This document shows, one piece after another, positions 1-12,300 of a DNA stretch of 64,000 bases (the stretch's first letter is position 1; each line of letters begins with the position of its first letter). This DNA comes from Nematopogon swammerdamellus (Eukaryota; Arthropoda; Insecta; Lepidoptera; Adelidae). The notes below the pieces were generated by a model. The model was not told the origin of the DNA and did not search any database. It saw only the letters and a list, made by a program, of their open reading frames with translations. The stretch covers positions 16,733,523-16,797,522 of the forward strand of contig OX336342.1 in the NCBI GenBank assembly GCA_946902875.1. The letters are read 5' to 3'. Position numbers and translations under genes: made by a program.

Positions 1-1765
1 ATAATTAATATTTAGTCCTTAAAGAAATACAGTATACACCTCTACGGTCGGGAAGTGGCTAATATGATCGCAAGTAAAGGGTTTGCAAATTGGTCCTACG
101 CTAGACTTTCACGAGCCACATAAACATTAAAATTAAAAATAAAAATACAAATTCTACCGCAGACTATCTGCCCTAGCTAATATTATTTATTGGCAAAGGT
201 TAGGTATTGTCTCAAACTGTACAATTAACTTTTTTCAAGAACATAATGGAAAAAAACCCTTGGATCGAGTCGACACAGTAGACGCAGACATTGATGTATT
301 ATTTTTAAATGCTGGCCTTCCATAAAACGAAACAAAGCTCTGCAATCGCGATGATTGCCTGTAATCCCAACTTTACATAAACGTGACACTTAGCACTATT
401 ATGTAAATCCCGGATTATCCTCGCGAGGACTCTGGGAAAGTCTTTATGAATCCGGTCGCTGAACTAATAGGAATATACCGGATGGGACAACATTTCTAGG
501 TAAACATCTTTTAATGAATTTCAATCGTCATTAGAAATGTGTTGCGTGAGATTTCAAATTAACTATGAACGAATGTTGGCGCCAACTTCCAAGTTGGGTG
601 GATAATAAAAATGAAATTGACGTAACATTTTCTCAAATATGTATACGTCTAAAGTCAGTTATCTAATCTGGGCTAGTATTTCGTATTGAATTTACGTCCA
701 CGCATATCGAAAGAGCGGAAAGAGAAAGGACGGTTTTCCTCTACGTATCCATTTCTGTCACAACTTTATTTAGGTCGTATTTTATAATCATTAAAATATC
801 TACTTTGCGGAGGTAGTTCGCATGTCACTAAGAAGCAAATGTTCCCCAATCGTTCGTGTAACAAATTGTTGCAAAATATTTTAGTCTCCGGCACCATGGC
901 GCCAACTGCGGCATTAACATGCACTAGTACAATAAAAATATTACTAATTTGATGTAACACAAATTTGCTTATTGCTATTGCTAGACTAGAACTTGTAACA
1001 AACGAAGAACTAGAAGCTCTTAAATAAATAGTTAGGGCGGAACAGATGCAATTTTACCAAAGCCAATATCTATTCAAAGAGACATATCACGCTCATGCCG
1101 AAAGAACTATAAATTATTGTTTCATTGTGAGTTTCTCACGTGTATAAACCCGTTTTTTTTCACAAAAAAAAAAAAAAAACTCAGCGGAAACCGTGAACCA
1201 GGCGCGGCGCTGTTAGAAGTAATGTGTGTAGCGTGTCGGATAGAATTCAATTCTGCGTTCGCTGCGATTCCAGAATTATTATGTGCTGTTAGCACGTCAG
1301 GCTAGAGCAAAAGAGTTCCTAATTTAAATAAACAACAAAGAATAAGTCGGTAATAGATCTCACCGTGAGATTAGTTCGTCCGAGGAAGTGGAAAAACCGA
1401 GACTCAATTTTACCGATTGAAACACGACTTAATTTTACCATTTAACACGAAAAAAGTTCGATCTGTTATCCCGGGGAGATTTTTCGATTGAACTCTTGGG
1501 TTGAATTGGAATTATCTTTGGAAATTTAAAATGATGTGATAAATCCAGTCCATTTACAGAAAGAAGTAATTGGTTTTCACAAGACGATGAAGATGTAGAA
1601 TTACGATAATTATTTAAATCGTCCAAAACTATAAGACTTATTCGTAGTTGCGTGATATATGTATGGTATAGTCTAATTAGAACAAATAATAAGAATATCC
1701 ATTTAAGTTCACTTATTAATTTTATTTAACTTGTGGTAGTATGCATTGTTTGTATGTAATATATA
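1..1765. other. AT-rich stretch without recognised gene
   Basis: No open frame here looks like protein by composition or motif, and no SINE body or LINE frame is recognised. A T-run followed by an A-run lies near 1150-1180. This could be upstream intron or intergenic DNA of the SH2 gene that becomes visible at 9209. Confidence 0.4.
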
Positions 1766-1771
1766 TGTTTT

Positions 1772-1862
1772 AAACATTTTTTTATGGAAACTACGACATG
1801 TGACATAGTTTCACCTACGAGTATGTGTCTAACGATGCCCATGGACACTCTACAAACATAAT
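1772..1862 (-). repeat. Possible old LINE 3' end (CR1-like)
   Basis: A divergent match to the LINE 3' ends at 19175-19310 and 25882-26000. The shared core is the block around gtctaacgatgcccatggac. Too eroded to carry coding sense. It is followed by a (TA)n run at 1921-1944. Confidence 0.3.
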
Positions 1863-1964
1863 GCATATGCATGTTTATGCTGTTTGTTATTGTATAAATC
1901 GGTATGTATGTTATATGTAGATATATATATATATATATATATATCATATCATTATCACTGGTTG

Positions 1965-2790
1965 GACGGATTTTGACGAAACTTCGTATAGGGGTAGTGT
2001 ATATCCCGGAGTAACATAATTTTTAAAAAAAGTGGTCAAGTTCGAGTCGACCTCGCGTAAAGAGGGTTCCGTACCATCGCGTTTTCTGTGAGAACTAGAA
2101 GGATTGGGATTTTCTTTTACGTTTTCCTGTAAATTAAGTGTACATCCCACGGTAACTTATTTAAAAAAAAAATAGTGGTCAAGTTCGAGTCGGGGTCGCG
2201 TAAAGAGGGTTCCGTACCATCGCGTTTTTTGTGAGAACTAGAAGGATTGGGATTTTCTTTTACGTTTTCCTGTAAATTAAGTGTACATCCCACGGTAACT
2301 TATTTAAAAAAAAAATAGTGGTCAAGTTCGAGTCGGGGTCGCGTAAAGAGGGTTCCGTACCATCGCGTTTTTTGTGAGAACTAGAAGGATTGGGATTTTC
2401 TTTTACGTTTTCCTGTAAATTAAGTGTATATTACATGGTAACACATTAAAAAAAAAGTGGTCAAGTTCGAGTCGACCTCGCGTAAAGAGGGTTCCGTACC
2501 ATCGCGTTTTCTGTGAGAACTAGAAGGATTGGGATTTTCTTTTACGTTTTCCTGTAAATTAAGTGTATATCCCACGGTAACTTATTTAAAAAAAAAATAG
2601 TGGTCAAGTTCGAGTCGGGGTCGCGTAAAGAGGGTTCCGTACCATCACGTTTTTTGTGAGAACTAGAAGGATTGGGATTTTCTTTTACGTTTTCCTGTAA
2701 ATTAAGTGTATATTACATGGTAACACATTAAAAAAAAAGTGGTCAAGTTCGAGTCGGGCTCGCGTTAAGAGGGTTCCGTACCATCCCGTT
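1965..2790 (+). repeat. Tandem array of ~139-143-bp units
   Basis: The block gtggtcaagttcgagtcg starts at 2032, 2175, 2318, 2457, 2600 and 2739, giving steps of 143, 143, 139, 143 and 139 bp. Each unit also carries a gggttccgtaccatc block and an A-run. The unit resembles the widespread repeat with gggttccgtacc seen elsewhere in this window (for example 51697 and 58272), so it probably arose by tandem amplification of part of that repeat. The alternating 139/143 lengths suggest two-unit higher-order amplification. The last unit runs into the purine array. Confidence 0.85.
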
Positions 2791-2799
2791 TGCTGTAAA

Positions 2800-3054
2800 G
2801 GGGGAGGGAGAGGGGAGGGGGAAGGGGAGGGGGAGGGGAGATGGAGGGGAGGGGGAGGGGAGGGAGAGGAGGAGGGAGAGGGAGAGGGAGAGGGAGAGGG
2901 AGAGGGAGAGGGAGAGGGAGAGGGAGAGGGAGAGGGAGAGGGAGAGGGAGAGGGAGAGGGAGAGGGAGAGGGAGAGGGAGAGGGAGAGGGAGAGGGAGAG
3001 GGAGAGGGAGAGGGAGAGGGAGAGGGAGAGGGAGAGGGAGAGGGAGAGGGAGAA
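2800..3054 (+). repeat. Purine hexanucleotide array (GGGAGA)n
   Basis: About 30 near-perfect copies of gggaga run from about 2873 to 3053, after a less regular G/A-rich lead-in from 2800. One strand is all purine, so H-DNA or G-quadruplex formation is possible. Open frames here (Arg-Gly or Pro-Leu repeats) are artefacts of the repeat. Confidence 0.95.
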
Positions 3055-3112
3055 TATAAGATAAACGATAGTTTATTATCATATTTGCGTTTAAATCAAA
3101 TTTGGTTGTTTC
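3055..3112 (-). repeat. Sequence bordering the purine array, shared with 45728-45785
   Basis: Read on the minus strand this contains aaacgcaaatatgataa, then a cgat-containing stretch, then attct followed by the pyrimidine array. The same order occurs on the plus strand at 45746-45790, beside the other large pyrimidine tract. Both tracts therefore appear attached to the same interspersed repeat. Confidence 0.6.
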
Positions 3113-3325
3113 TTCTCTTAAATAGTTCTAAAAAAAGTCCTCCATACAATTTAAGCCAATCATTTAAATTCGATTAAAATTAGTACACGCACATTTAGCT
3201 ATACGAGACACAGGATAGGCTAAATAAAATTCAGTTCCGGTTACGCTAATAAGTGGAGTATTATAATTTGTTAGGTATCTAAAGTATTTGATTTATTTTA
3301 ACTGAAGTTTCTTATTTAAATATCG

Positions 3326-4396
3326 ATAGCTTTTTCCCGCGGATTCGCTCGCGTGAAATTCGTATTTCAAAAGAAGAAAGTAAGTAAATTAGGCCGGGGC
3401 CGGAGGGTGAACTGGATTTAGATGAACAATAAACATTCTCAAAGAAGTAAGTAACATACTAAAGGCGAGGCCGAAGGCCGAGCTGCGTTCAGGAAGAATA
3501 TAAACCTTTTTAATGAAAGTAAGTAAGAGAGGGCGAGGCCGAAGGCCGAGCTGCGTTCAGGAAGACCATAAACCTTCTCGAAGAAAGTAAGTAACTGAGG
3601 GTGAGGCCTAAGGTCGAGCTGCGTTCAGGAAGACTATAATCCTTCTCGAAGAAAGTAAGTAACCAAGGGCGTGGCCGAAGGCCGAGCTGTATCCTGGAAG
3701 ACGCTAAACCTTCTCGATGACAGTAAGTAACTATGGGCGATAGTTACTTACTTTCTTCAAGACGGTTTATAGTCTTCCTGAACGCAGCTCGGCCTTCGGC
3801 CTCGCCCTTAGTTACTTACTTTCTTCGAGAAGTTTTATGGTCTTCCTGAACGCAGCTCGGCCTTCGGCCTCGCCCTCCGTTACTTACTTTCATTAAAAAG
3901 TTTATATTCTTCCTGAACGCAGCTCGGCCTTCGGCCTCGCCCTCAATGACTTAATTTCTTCGAGAAGGTTTTCCTGAACGCAGCTCGGCCTTCGGCCTCG
4001 CCCTTAGTTACTTACTTTCTTCGAAAAGGTTATCGTCTTCCTGAACGCAGCTCGGCCTTCGGCCTCGCCCTCAGTTACTTACTTTCTTCAAGAAGGTTTA
4101 TAGTCATCCTGTACGCAGCTCGGCCTTCGGCCTCGCCCTCAATTACTTACTTTCTTTGAGTAGGTTTATCATCTTCCTGAACGCAGCTCGGCCTTCGGCC
4201 TCGCCCTTAGTTACTTACTTTCTTCGAGAAGGTTTATTGTCTTCCAGAATGCAGCTCAGCCTGAAGCTTCGCCGTTAGTTACTTACTTTAGTTGAGAAGG
4301 TTTATCGTTTACCTGAACCCAGCTCGCCCTTAGTTCCTTACTTTCTTCCTTTGAAATACGAATTTCACGCGAGCGAAGCCGCGGGCAAAAGCTAGT
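3326..4396. mobile_element. Giant inverted repeat of 68-bp monomers with terminal inverted repeats
   Basis: Five forward monomers (about 3390-3740; clear starts 3531, 3599, 3667 and 3735 at a 68-bp step) meet nine inverted monomers (about 3741-4345) head to head at about 3740. Each monomer contains gaggccgaaggccgagct and a run like gaagaaagtaagtaa, or the complements. The outer ends are inverted copies of a block containing cgcgagcgaagccgcggg and gaaattcgtatttcaaa. The right end reads gctag followed by t, like a Helitron 3' end, but both ends are mirrored, which is not typical. No coding sequence. Class unresolved: Helitron/Helentron-related or foldback element. Confidence 0.8.
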
Positions 4397-5291
4397 GTAG
4401 ATATATTTATAAAATAAAACATGTATTCCTCCTCCCTTTCACTTGCAATTCTTTCGCTATAATTTAGTCCTCATCACCCACAGGTTGAATGGAAGAAATC
4501 ACTTGCAGTGATAAGTCCGTTTTTCTTTCATGTACTGTTGTTTTTTCAATTGTGTGTAATAAAGAGTTACTATTTAATCGGACAAAGTTTCTATTGGATT
4601 ATCATCATTATCGTGTAATTTGACCACCACGCAAGAATTTTGCGTCAAATTTTCTCATGAGATTTACACTAAGAATCTTACTTGAAGGCGAACCTACAGA
4701 AACAGTTAGCGTTCGCGAAGCAGGAAACGTCAGCCACACATCGGTGCCATCATACAACGGGCATTGCGGTGCCAATTTACCTCTGCCAGTGATACTTCGA
4801 GTACCTTCAGCCGCAGCCGCAGCCGTCTCTTGTACTGGGACCGCAGTAATACAAGAGACAAGTTTAATTGACGGTAGGAGCGATCGCACCCGATTGGCCT
4901 TCGAGTGACTTCGTGACACAGAACTAAGAACTTGATCACGAAGATTCTGGCGTCACTCGTTCCTTTATGTTTTCAATGGCTTTATAAATTCGTTTCTAAG
5001 GAAATTAATTTTAAGCTTTCTCTGTCAATGGACAATAATTAAGTTTAGGAAAAATATGTAGCTTTACATATAAGGAGGAAAAGGAGGCGACAAACACGTT
5101 TAAAAAGCTACGACAAAGATCAGGTTCAAGATTCAAGATCAGCCTTATATTACTAGTTAGCAAAATAAATGTTTAACGAGATCGTGTTTTAGTTCGTAGA
5201 ATCAGCTACTAGTCCAGCCAGAATATTCTCGTGCATGGTCGATTCAAAGAACTAACATGCTTGAATCACTTCATATTTCTTCTCTAACGAT
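4397..5291. other. Unassigned; short GC-richer island
   Basis: 4640-4910 is richer in CpG than its surroundings and is open on both strands (83 codons plus, 103 codons minus). Neither translation shows a recognisable motif. An imperfect inverted repeat based on gtctcttgtac lies at about 4825-4862. A 5' exon or promoter of the SH2 gene is possible but unproven. Confidence 0.3.
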
Positions 5292-5367
5292 GTTCGAGAC
5301 ACGCAAAAAGAGCTCTCGTCGCCATACAAAACGTATGGCCACGAGAGCTCTACTCACGTGTCTCGAA
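5292..5367. repeat. 76-bp imperfect palindrome
   Basis: Arms of about 36 bp, with the core agagctctcgt and its complement acgagagctct, close on an aaaac centre. The outer parts pair through gttcgagacacg and cgtgtctcgaa. No duplication of flanking sequence was identified. Confidence 0.7.
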
Positions 5368-6042
5368 TTATACGCTGCACCAGCCTTTTTATTTTCTTAT
5401 GCTACATTCCTTTCCTCAATTGCTTTTCTAAGCAATTCCACCTCATCATCCTGCCCCGAGATGGTCTCCTTGTAAGGCTCTTATGAAGTTGTCCTCGTCT
5501 CGTCGTTCGGAGCTCTACATTTGCAGGTTAAGTAAGATTCTTCGATGCCATTATTTATGGGAGCGACTTGACTGCTATCATGTTACTAGACAGACCTCAA
5601 CCGGTTTTCATTCGCACACCGTGAGCCTTCATAACCCGCGGGCAGGGGAGCGCTCTCTCGAACATTCGATTTTGCTTCATAAAATATTTACCGCGTGATG
5701 TGCAATTCAGTTGCATTGAAATTCCGAAGTATTCCAATATTAGAATTCACTTAGGAAACGATTTACCAACGTTTTATGTTTTAACTCGATGCAATGCATT
5801 TAAGCTCGTGTGTTAATGATTTATCGATCGAGTTACGTTACAGTCACTTTAACGATGTGTTTAGCAATATCCGGGAGTATTTAATGCTTGGTAGCATTTA
5901 TCTATGTTCGTTGTATATTATTCGCATCGTGGTTATCTTACCTGTGCGTAGACTCAATTTAATTTTTTCTCCTCAAAGACGTCCTTTCACGGCTTTGTTT
6001 CGTCTTATGTGACAATATCTTGATTTACAATTTATATCGTGG
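5368..6042. other. Unassigned AT-rich stretch
   Basis: Short open frames at 5483-5698 and 5794-6012 have no recognisable motif and no flanking splice or repeat evidence. Nothing further is seen. Confidence 0.3.
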
Positions 6043-6292
6043 TTTTTTTTTTTATTTTTTTAGGGAAACTGACTCGGTTGGCTACCTCACCTACAACATT
6101 CGTGATGTTAATCCATAACACCGGGTGAACTAGGTGCCATGTCAGTGCTTCCCTTCATTTCATTCCGGTTACACTGAACTGGACGGAAAACACGAACTAT
6201 TTACATAGCTGTTTCGACCGACGTTTCATTCAGTGCGGTGGTATTAACCCGGGCGAGATAAACCCTACCACCTAGTAAGGTAAGAAAGGTGA
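6043..6292 (-). mobile_element. SINE, shared body, 5'-truncated
   Basis: Starts with a T-rich run (tail of a minus-strand copy), then the shared body: gggaaactgactcggttggc, an acaccgggtgaactaggtgc block and a gtttcgaccgacgtttc block, ending after cctagtaaggtaagaa. The head is missing, so it cannot be assigned to the 5S/tRNA or the other head type. Confidence 0.9.
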
Positions 6293-7848
6293 TGGTATGT
6301 ATCGCGAATTATGTTGTTGACAATACATATAGAACGATTTTGTTTTGTGACGTGACTCCTTCCAACCCTCAAAGGTCAGATATCTAATTCTTGGAATTGT
6401 TAAAAGGGTTTGTTAAAAGAATAGGCATAGGCACTTACGACTATATCTGAGATATTTACGAACCTTTGCCGGCCTCGACAAAACAAAGAGTTTCCTGAAA
6501 CGTTTGCACTGTATCCTTTCTGAACCTAGCCTGACTTTGTTTTCTCTCTGACTTCTGTTGGAATACGATTTCTGATAAACAAAGTACGAATGGCCTGAAA
6601 GATTGATACTTGAAACTTGGTAACGTTTTCATATATCGTACAATGTGTACCTAGTCTACAAATTCGTTCGTGGATTTCGAATAAAACTCAACACTTTATG
6701 TTAGCCCATCTGGAGAATCCCTATATCAAAAAGAGGAACCAAAAGCCCTAGTTCTGTAATCTTAAACTTTTTGATAGGTCGTAAATTGTCTAAATGCTGC
6801 TTTAAATCTAACCGCGTTGATCGCATTCCACTGAACGTTGTCCATGCCCCTAGTCTGTCGGCGAGCACCAATTATTTCAACAGACCAAGTTTACGCGAAG
6901 TGCGGGAACTGTGCAGGTTTATGAGAATGAGCCGTCTTTAAATAGAACAGAGATAGGTTTCTCTTCCTTAATGTATGTTGAAAGGTCTATACTAAACACG
7001 CATTCTAAATAGAACGAAAGGTGCACGAACATGCACTGCTGGTAATCATAGGTGCGATTTCAACTTGCGATCCTTAGATTATTATATTCAGTGCTCTAAC
7101 AAATCTGGTATCGCGTCCTCTAGGGACGTTAGTATAAATTATAAAATGTTTAAACGATGTACGAGTTGAAGAAGAGTCGAACATTTTCGCTATTAGAGGT
7201 ACCTACTTTGTACACCACTTCACTTTCCTTTAAGAATAATAAATAATAATTATGTGCAACATGAAAATGTTGCCACTAAATTTCGAGCGAAAGACCAGAT
7301 ATAATTGAAAGGTTCTTTTATTTGCATTCTTTCTGGCTCTCGACAATAATATAATGACCACAGCACTCAAAATGATTGCCACTTAATTATATCTAATTTA
7401 CATACAGTCAGACTTGCATGAATACCATACATTTATCGTTAAGCACTACTACTTATAATTATTAAAATGATGAGTAATTCATATTAATACATTACGAAGA
7501 ACTTTGAAAGGGTCAGCTGCTCGCGATCTTGTCACCTGCCAGACTTGTTCTGAGACGACGACGGCTAATTTCGATCCTTCGTTAGACTCTTTTTATTGTT
7601 TCAATGTTAGTACATAATGAGTACAAAAAAAAGAGGAATTCATCCTTTTTACTTTTCTCAGTCGGGTAAAAACATGCAAGATTATAAAGTGCATTCATAT
7701 AATTACTTTTAATTGTAATGACAATAATATTCCTAACACATTTTGAGTAAATTGGTAGTTCGAACTCCACTTAAAGAGGAATGTCGCTGGTAGTATGTTG
7801 ATAGTTTCAGTTTAATAAATAGCCAATAATTTCAATACCTACGCTCAA
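6293..7848. other. Unassigned
   Basis: AT-rich DNA without a recognised gene or repeat family. The minus-strand frame at 7582-7770 is composition-driven. Confidence 0.3.
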
Positions 7849-8010
7849 AGATAGATAGATAGATAGAAATACTTTATTGCTCCAAAACATTTAACAGTAA
7901 CAAACGATTAGTAATTTACATGAGGGGCAAAGGCGGACTTATCCCTTACAGGGATTTAACATACACATACAAGCACGCTTAAAATAAATTTGATACAGCT
8001 TACCACGGGC
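7849..8010 (-). mobile_element. Retroelement 3' end with (GATA)n tail
   Basis: A (gata)n run at 7849-7866 is followed by gaaatactttattgc. On the minus strand this is gcaataaagtatttc followed by a (tatc)n tail, the form of many insect LINE or SINE 3' ends. The plus-strand text ggcggacttatcccttacag further in is a common part of such 3' regions as I recall them. No coding part remains. Confidence 0.5.
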
Positions 8011-8063
8011 GGGCCCAGAAATATGGTTCTGGGGTTTAAAATTTTCTAGAACCATAGTCAGTC

Positions 8064-8100
8064 ATTCATTGTTTGCATAGTCAGTGTGCAAACAATGAAT
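8064..8100. repeat. Short inverted repeat
   Basis: Perfect 14-bp arms attcattgtttgca and tgcaaacaatgaat around a 9-bp loop. Confidence 0.8.
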
Positions 8101-8642
8101 AATGAATATTGAAGTTTAAAAAAAAATTACATACACTTACCGAGCAAGTTTTTTGGTTTCGGAGGTAGAGTTTGAACCCCCATAAGCTCTTCCTCGGCAA
8201 GCTTACATACGGTTGTTGACTGAATCTGTTTAAGTAATTGCTGACAAATGTCAGTAAACCCTCTCACAGACGCTCAGGACGTAGATGGCCGCATTAATAA
8301 CAATGTTCGTGTCTGCTAGAGAATTATTAATTAATTCTCCAGATGACTCAATACTCGACCGACCCACGCTTCATAATTTATTCATATTCAAATAACAGAG
8401 TCCATGAATAGTAATCACAAGGTTTTAGGTGCAGATATTGCAACATGGTCGTAAAATGTTAAAGAAAGATAAAGTGTAGATTTAAAAATACTTTTCTGAA
8501 TATTAATATTATGAGAGCAATATCTGATAAGCTTTTGAGATATGGTATTTTATATAAATATTATTTCAATAAGCCCAATCTAAAAGCGCAAATCTTTATT
8601 AGACAAAGAAAAAATAAAATTAAAAAGAAATGTAACACCTTA

Positions 8643-8879
8643 GATTAAATAAAAATATTCCCGCATCCTCGGGACATCATTCATTGTCCCGAGGACAGCC
8701 GCCGCGTTCCCGCGCTGGATGGCGAGGTTGATGTTTTGAGTGAGGAACGCTTTGGCACGACGGTCCCCGGACGCTTCAATAAGCAGCTGACCTAGCTGCT
8801 TCACGAGGTCTTTAGCGTCCGGACTCCACACCCCAAGAGTCTCCACAGCAAAGGCAACGAACTCGTAGTGCTGCTTAAT
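8643..8879 (-). pseudogene. C-terminal remnant of a retroelement polyprotein
   Basis: The minus frame gives about 78 residues ending in a stop: FVAFAVETLGVWSP, then LLIEASGDRRAKAFL, then NLAIQRGNAAAVLGTM. I recall the pattern V-x-V-E-T-L-G, SGD-R, and LAIQRGNAA as the extreme C terminus of a retroelement ORF that turns up repeatedly in invertebrate genomes, often annotated as a reverse-transcriptase-like protein. The upstream domains are absent, so this is a fragment. The 3' side is AT-rich with no clear tail. Family name not determined. Confidence 0.55.
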
Positions 8880-9208
8880 AGTATTATGTTATAGCCCAAT
8901 CTTGTATTCAATTAAAACAACAAATTCAATTACAAATTGATTTGGTTGGAAACTAAATTGTCCGAAGGAAATTGAATCGGGTCTGCCACACCCTTCATCG
9001 CTCATGCATCACAAATCATTTGCATACTGCTTGCTTTCCATAATATATATATAACTAGGTATATAAATCCTTTTTTGTTTCAGAAAAAATATCAGAACAG
9101 ATATATTCGATTACAAAATGTACAAACATGTACTGGTTTATTCAATACATGACTTCTAACTTCTCTCAGGTAAATTATCTCACTCATCATGCTTGTGATT
9201 GTTTGCAG

Positions 9209-9330
9209 AACAAGGAAGTGAGCAGTAGCGGCAGTGAACGCAGCAGCAGTATGGGCATCCGAGCCCCCACCGGCATCCCGGGCCTAGTTCCTGGCCACTA
9301 CCCGCACGCCAATAACGCTTATCCTAATAG
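9209..9330 (+). CDS. SH2 gene, first visible exon
   Basis: Acceptor gtttgcag ends at 9208 and the donor gtaact starts at 9331. The exon gives 40 residues (NKEVSSSGSERSSSMGI, then a Pro/Gly stretch, ending YPN) and leaves two bases, AG, for the next codon. The reading frame stays open upstream across the acceptor, but that stretch is AT-rich and is better read as intron. Confidence 0.75.
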
Positions 9331-12300
9331 GTAACTAACATTTTTTTAGAGTTTACTTTGTTTTTATGAAACCTGACATGGTTGACCACATGCCCTGCTT
9401 AACCCGTGAAGTCATCACCTTACCTAACCCTTGTTCCTGTCGGTCTTGTCTTTGCAACGAGCCGACCGACGAACTATATGATTAAAACAAGAATTAAATA
9501 CAGAAATAAATAAAAGAATAGGCTTTGATAATTTTCCCTTCTTAAATTTAATGCCTTGTTTTAGTGTTATTATTCATGTTGACGAAGAAACTTGTATTAC
9601 TTTACCAAACACTTTTATTAGGTTTCCGTATCCCGTACGGAAACTTATTACTAAGCCTCCGCCGTCTGTCTGTCTGTCCGTACGTCCGTCCGTCCGTCTG
9701 TCCGAGGGCTGTACCTCTTGAACCGTAATAGGTAGCCCGTTGAAACTTTCACAGAATATGCGTTACTATGGCGGATATAACAACAAATAGGAAAAATAAG
9801 AAAATGTTGAAAATTAAGGAGGGCTGTCATACAAGAAACGTACCAAAAAATCGATTATTGAATATTAGATGGAGCCACAGGCTATTATACATTGCATTGT
9901 TAGGTGCTGTCATTTTCCCACCGTAAAGTGCGATCGAACTCATTGAGGCTTCTCTCCGATTGAGCGGGTATTGATAGAGGATAGATACGGAAACCTCTGT
10001 GCGCGAGTAAAACTCGCACTTAACAGATTTTTTCATAACAGTTCGCTAAGTCCATTACACTTATTAGAGTACTTCTAATGATGATAATTTTGTCAGAGCT
10101 TCGACAACTACTTATATGCACTATAAGAAAATAATGGACTTTAGTTCAAGAAAACTTTGTGGTTTGCACTTAATTGAAGGAAAATATAGTGTTTTGCCAA
10201 CCATCACTCGTTCAGTACACCCATTTAAACTCTCTTCATTGCGACAGGCTCTATTCGACAGCTGTCAGTCTAATTCAAAAAGTAACACTACCCCTGTCCT
10301 GTTAAAACTACCTGTTTCCTATAACTGTACACGCCTATGCCTATCACGAGGGTATTATTAAAGTTAACAAGGTATAATCACTGCTCCCTATAAATTCCAG
10401 GTTATCCAGCAAATGTGACACCGGAGCAATGAAGCACCTCGAAGCAGCTAGTCCGAGTGGATCAGAAGAATCCAACTCTCCCACGGAGTTGAACTGCTAC
10501 AGACGGCTCACGGACAAACCTCCTCTGATGAAGAGGCTCGCTATGGGTCTGAGTGGAGCTTTGATGCATCAACCGGCTGATGACAGCACTCCGCTTGTTG
10601 AAACACCAGCTAGGTTAGTTGCTTTTGCCCTGAATCTTGTATTTCTATTGTATTTCCAGCTTCTTTAATAACTAATAGTGGAGTATATACACATACGTTG
10701 ATTATTAAACCTTTTTATCTATGTATATTGCTCTGACCACCGCGACCGCTCTAAGCAAGTCGCTCCCCTCCCCTTAGCCCAACTCTGACTGTTTGTATCC
10801 ACCAAACCCGACGTACTTGCGGAGCACCTTTCCAGTAGATGCAAGAGTCTTAAGTTCGTGTGTCGCATTGCCTTAATCAATTAATCTGCCTACACATATC
10901 GACGCGCCTGTAATTTTTTTTTGAACATTTACAGTTTTCTTTCTTGTTCCTTCCTTTTATTATTTTTTGGGTTCAGAAATCATTCTATCAATCTGTATTA
11001 ATATGTCAAAAATATATAACTTCTTTTTCAGTCCAACAAATCGTCCCGTAACGCTAAACGGCGGCGGATACGTAAACGAAGCAATATGCGAATCCGATAT
11101 CAAATCCATAAAGGACAGAGATGCCAACAACATGACTGTAATGAAAGACAGGGACAACTGCAGGTCTACACGAGACGTCAACAATGTGACCTCCATGAAA
11201 GATCGAGATGCAAACATTAAGTTCTCACCAACAGACAACACAAGTCCAGGTGTTCCAGTCAAACACATCCATATAGACAGCGTTAATATAAACCAAATGC
11301 CGGTTCTAGACAAAACACTGCCATCGAATTTCGACTCTGATTTTATAAAGAAACACAACAATGTTAAAAATAGGTGGGTAAGAAAATGTTCGTTATGATT
11401 GTCATTATTGGCTTCAAAATTACTGCGGAGCAGAAGGCGAATTTATTTTAGTTTCCTCGTGCTTTATTCCATAATCATAATAACAGGTATATTTATAATT
11501 TTATTATATGATGCATATATTCATTCTGTAACAACAAAATAGTATAATAAATGTAATTACGAATATTCCTTGTACCTGCAAAAATTCTGCCAAATAACAT
11601 TTTCATATGTAAAAGGCATGCATACTGTAAAATGAAAATCCAGCGATTATGTAGAGGCTTAATTCAGGAATCTGTGAGTAGCTCATATACCCCAACAAAT
11701 TTTAATCGACGAATTGTTTTTGCTTCTATTTCAGTCTCCATAGCCTTCCTCAGAGAACGTCAAGGGCAGCCAGCTCTAGTTCTGGAGGTTCGTCCTGTGG
11801 AGGCTGTTCCAATAACAATATGCCTTCTAATGCGCCTGTGCGGGAGGAAGCTGAACTGCGGCTAGCACCATGGTTCCAGGCGGGAATTCCTAGAGAAGTG
11901 AGTATTTTTCGCATATATATAGATTGCTCATTCCAAAGGCTAACTCGATTCATCCGATACGGTACCTGAAAGCCTTTTTAGATTCTGCGGTGCCTCGAAC
12001 CTGCGCATCCTACTTCTTTTGGAAACACTCGGGTTGACTCGGCTCGAAAGCGAACCAATTTGAAGCCGATATTCGTTTGATCGTTTATGTGATTTAGTGG
12101 CTCAGTGGTAACAGTGTAAGGTTGGTTTATTTTTTCGATATCGACCATGGGTTCGTGTCCCTAATTTTTTTTTGTTTTGTTTTTTTTAAGCAATGTTATA
12201 TATATATATATATATGTTACCACCTAAGAAAGCTTTATTTTAGGAAATACAAACGTAACAAAAACGACATGCACCGCCTCAACATTAGGTTAGGGTTAAT

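Noticed and set aside
2765..3082. Pro-Leu and Arg-Gly repeat open frames of 105 and 72 codons
   Set aside because: Both are frames of the (GGGAGA)n array. No start context, no flanking coding sequence.
3326..4396. CRISPR array
   Set aside because: The 68-bp units are tandem without unique spacers, invert at the centre and lie in an insect genome.
10960..11361. 133-codon minus-strand frame
   Set aside because: Antisense shadow of the third visible SH2-gene exon, which joins in phase to its neighbours.
11378..11383. Donor gtaaga for the third SH2 exon
   Set aside because: Stronger-looking than gtgggt at 11374, but it would shift the next exon into a frame with TAG as the third codon.
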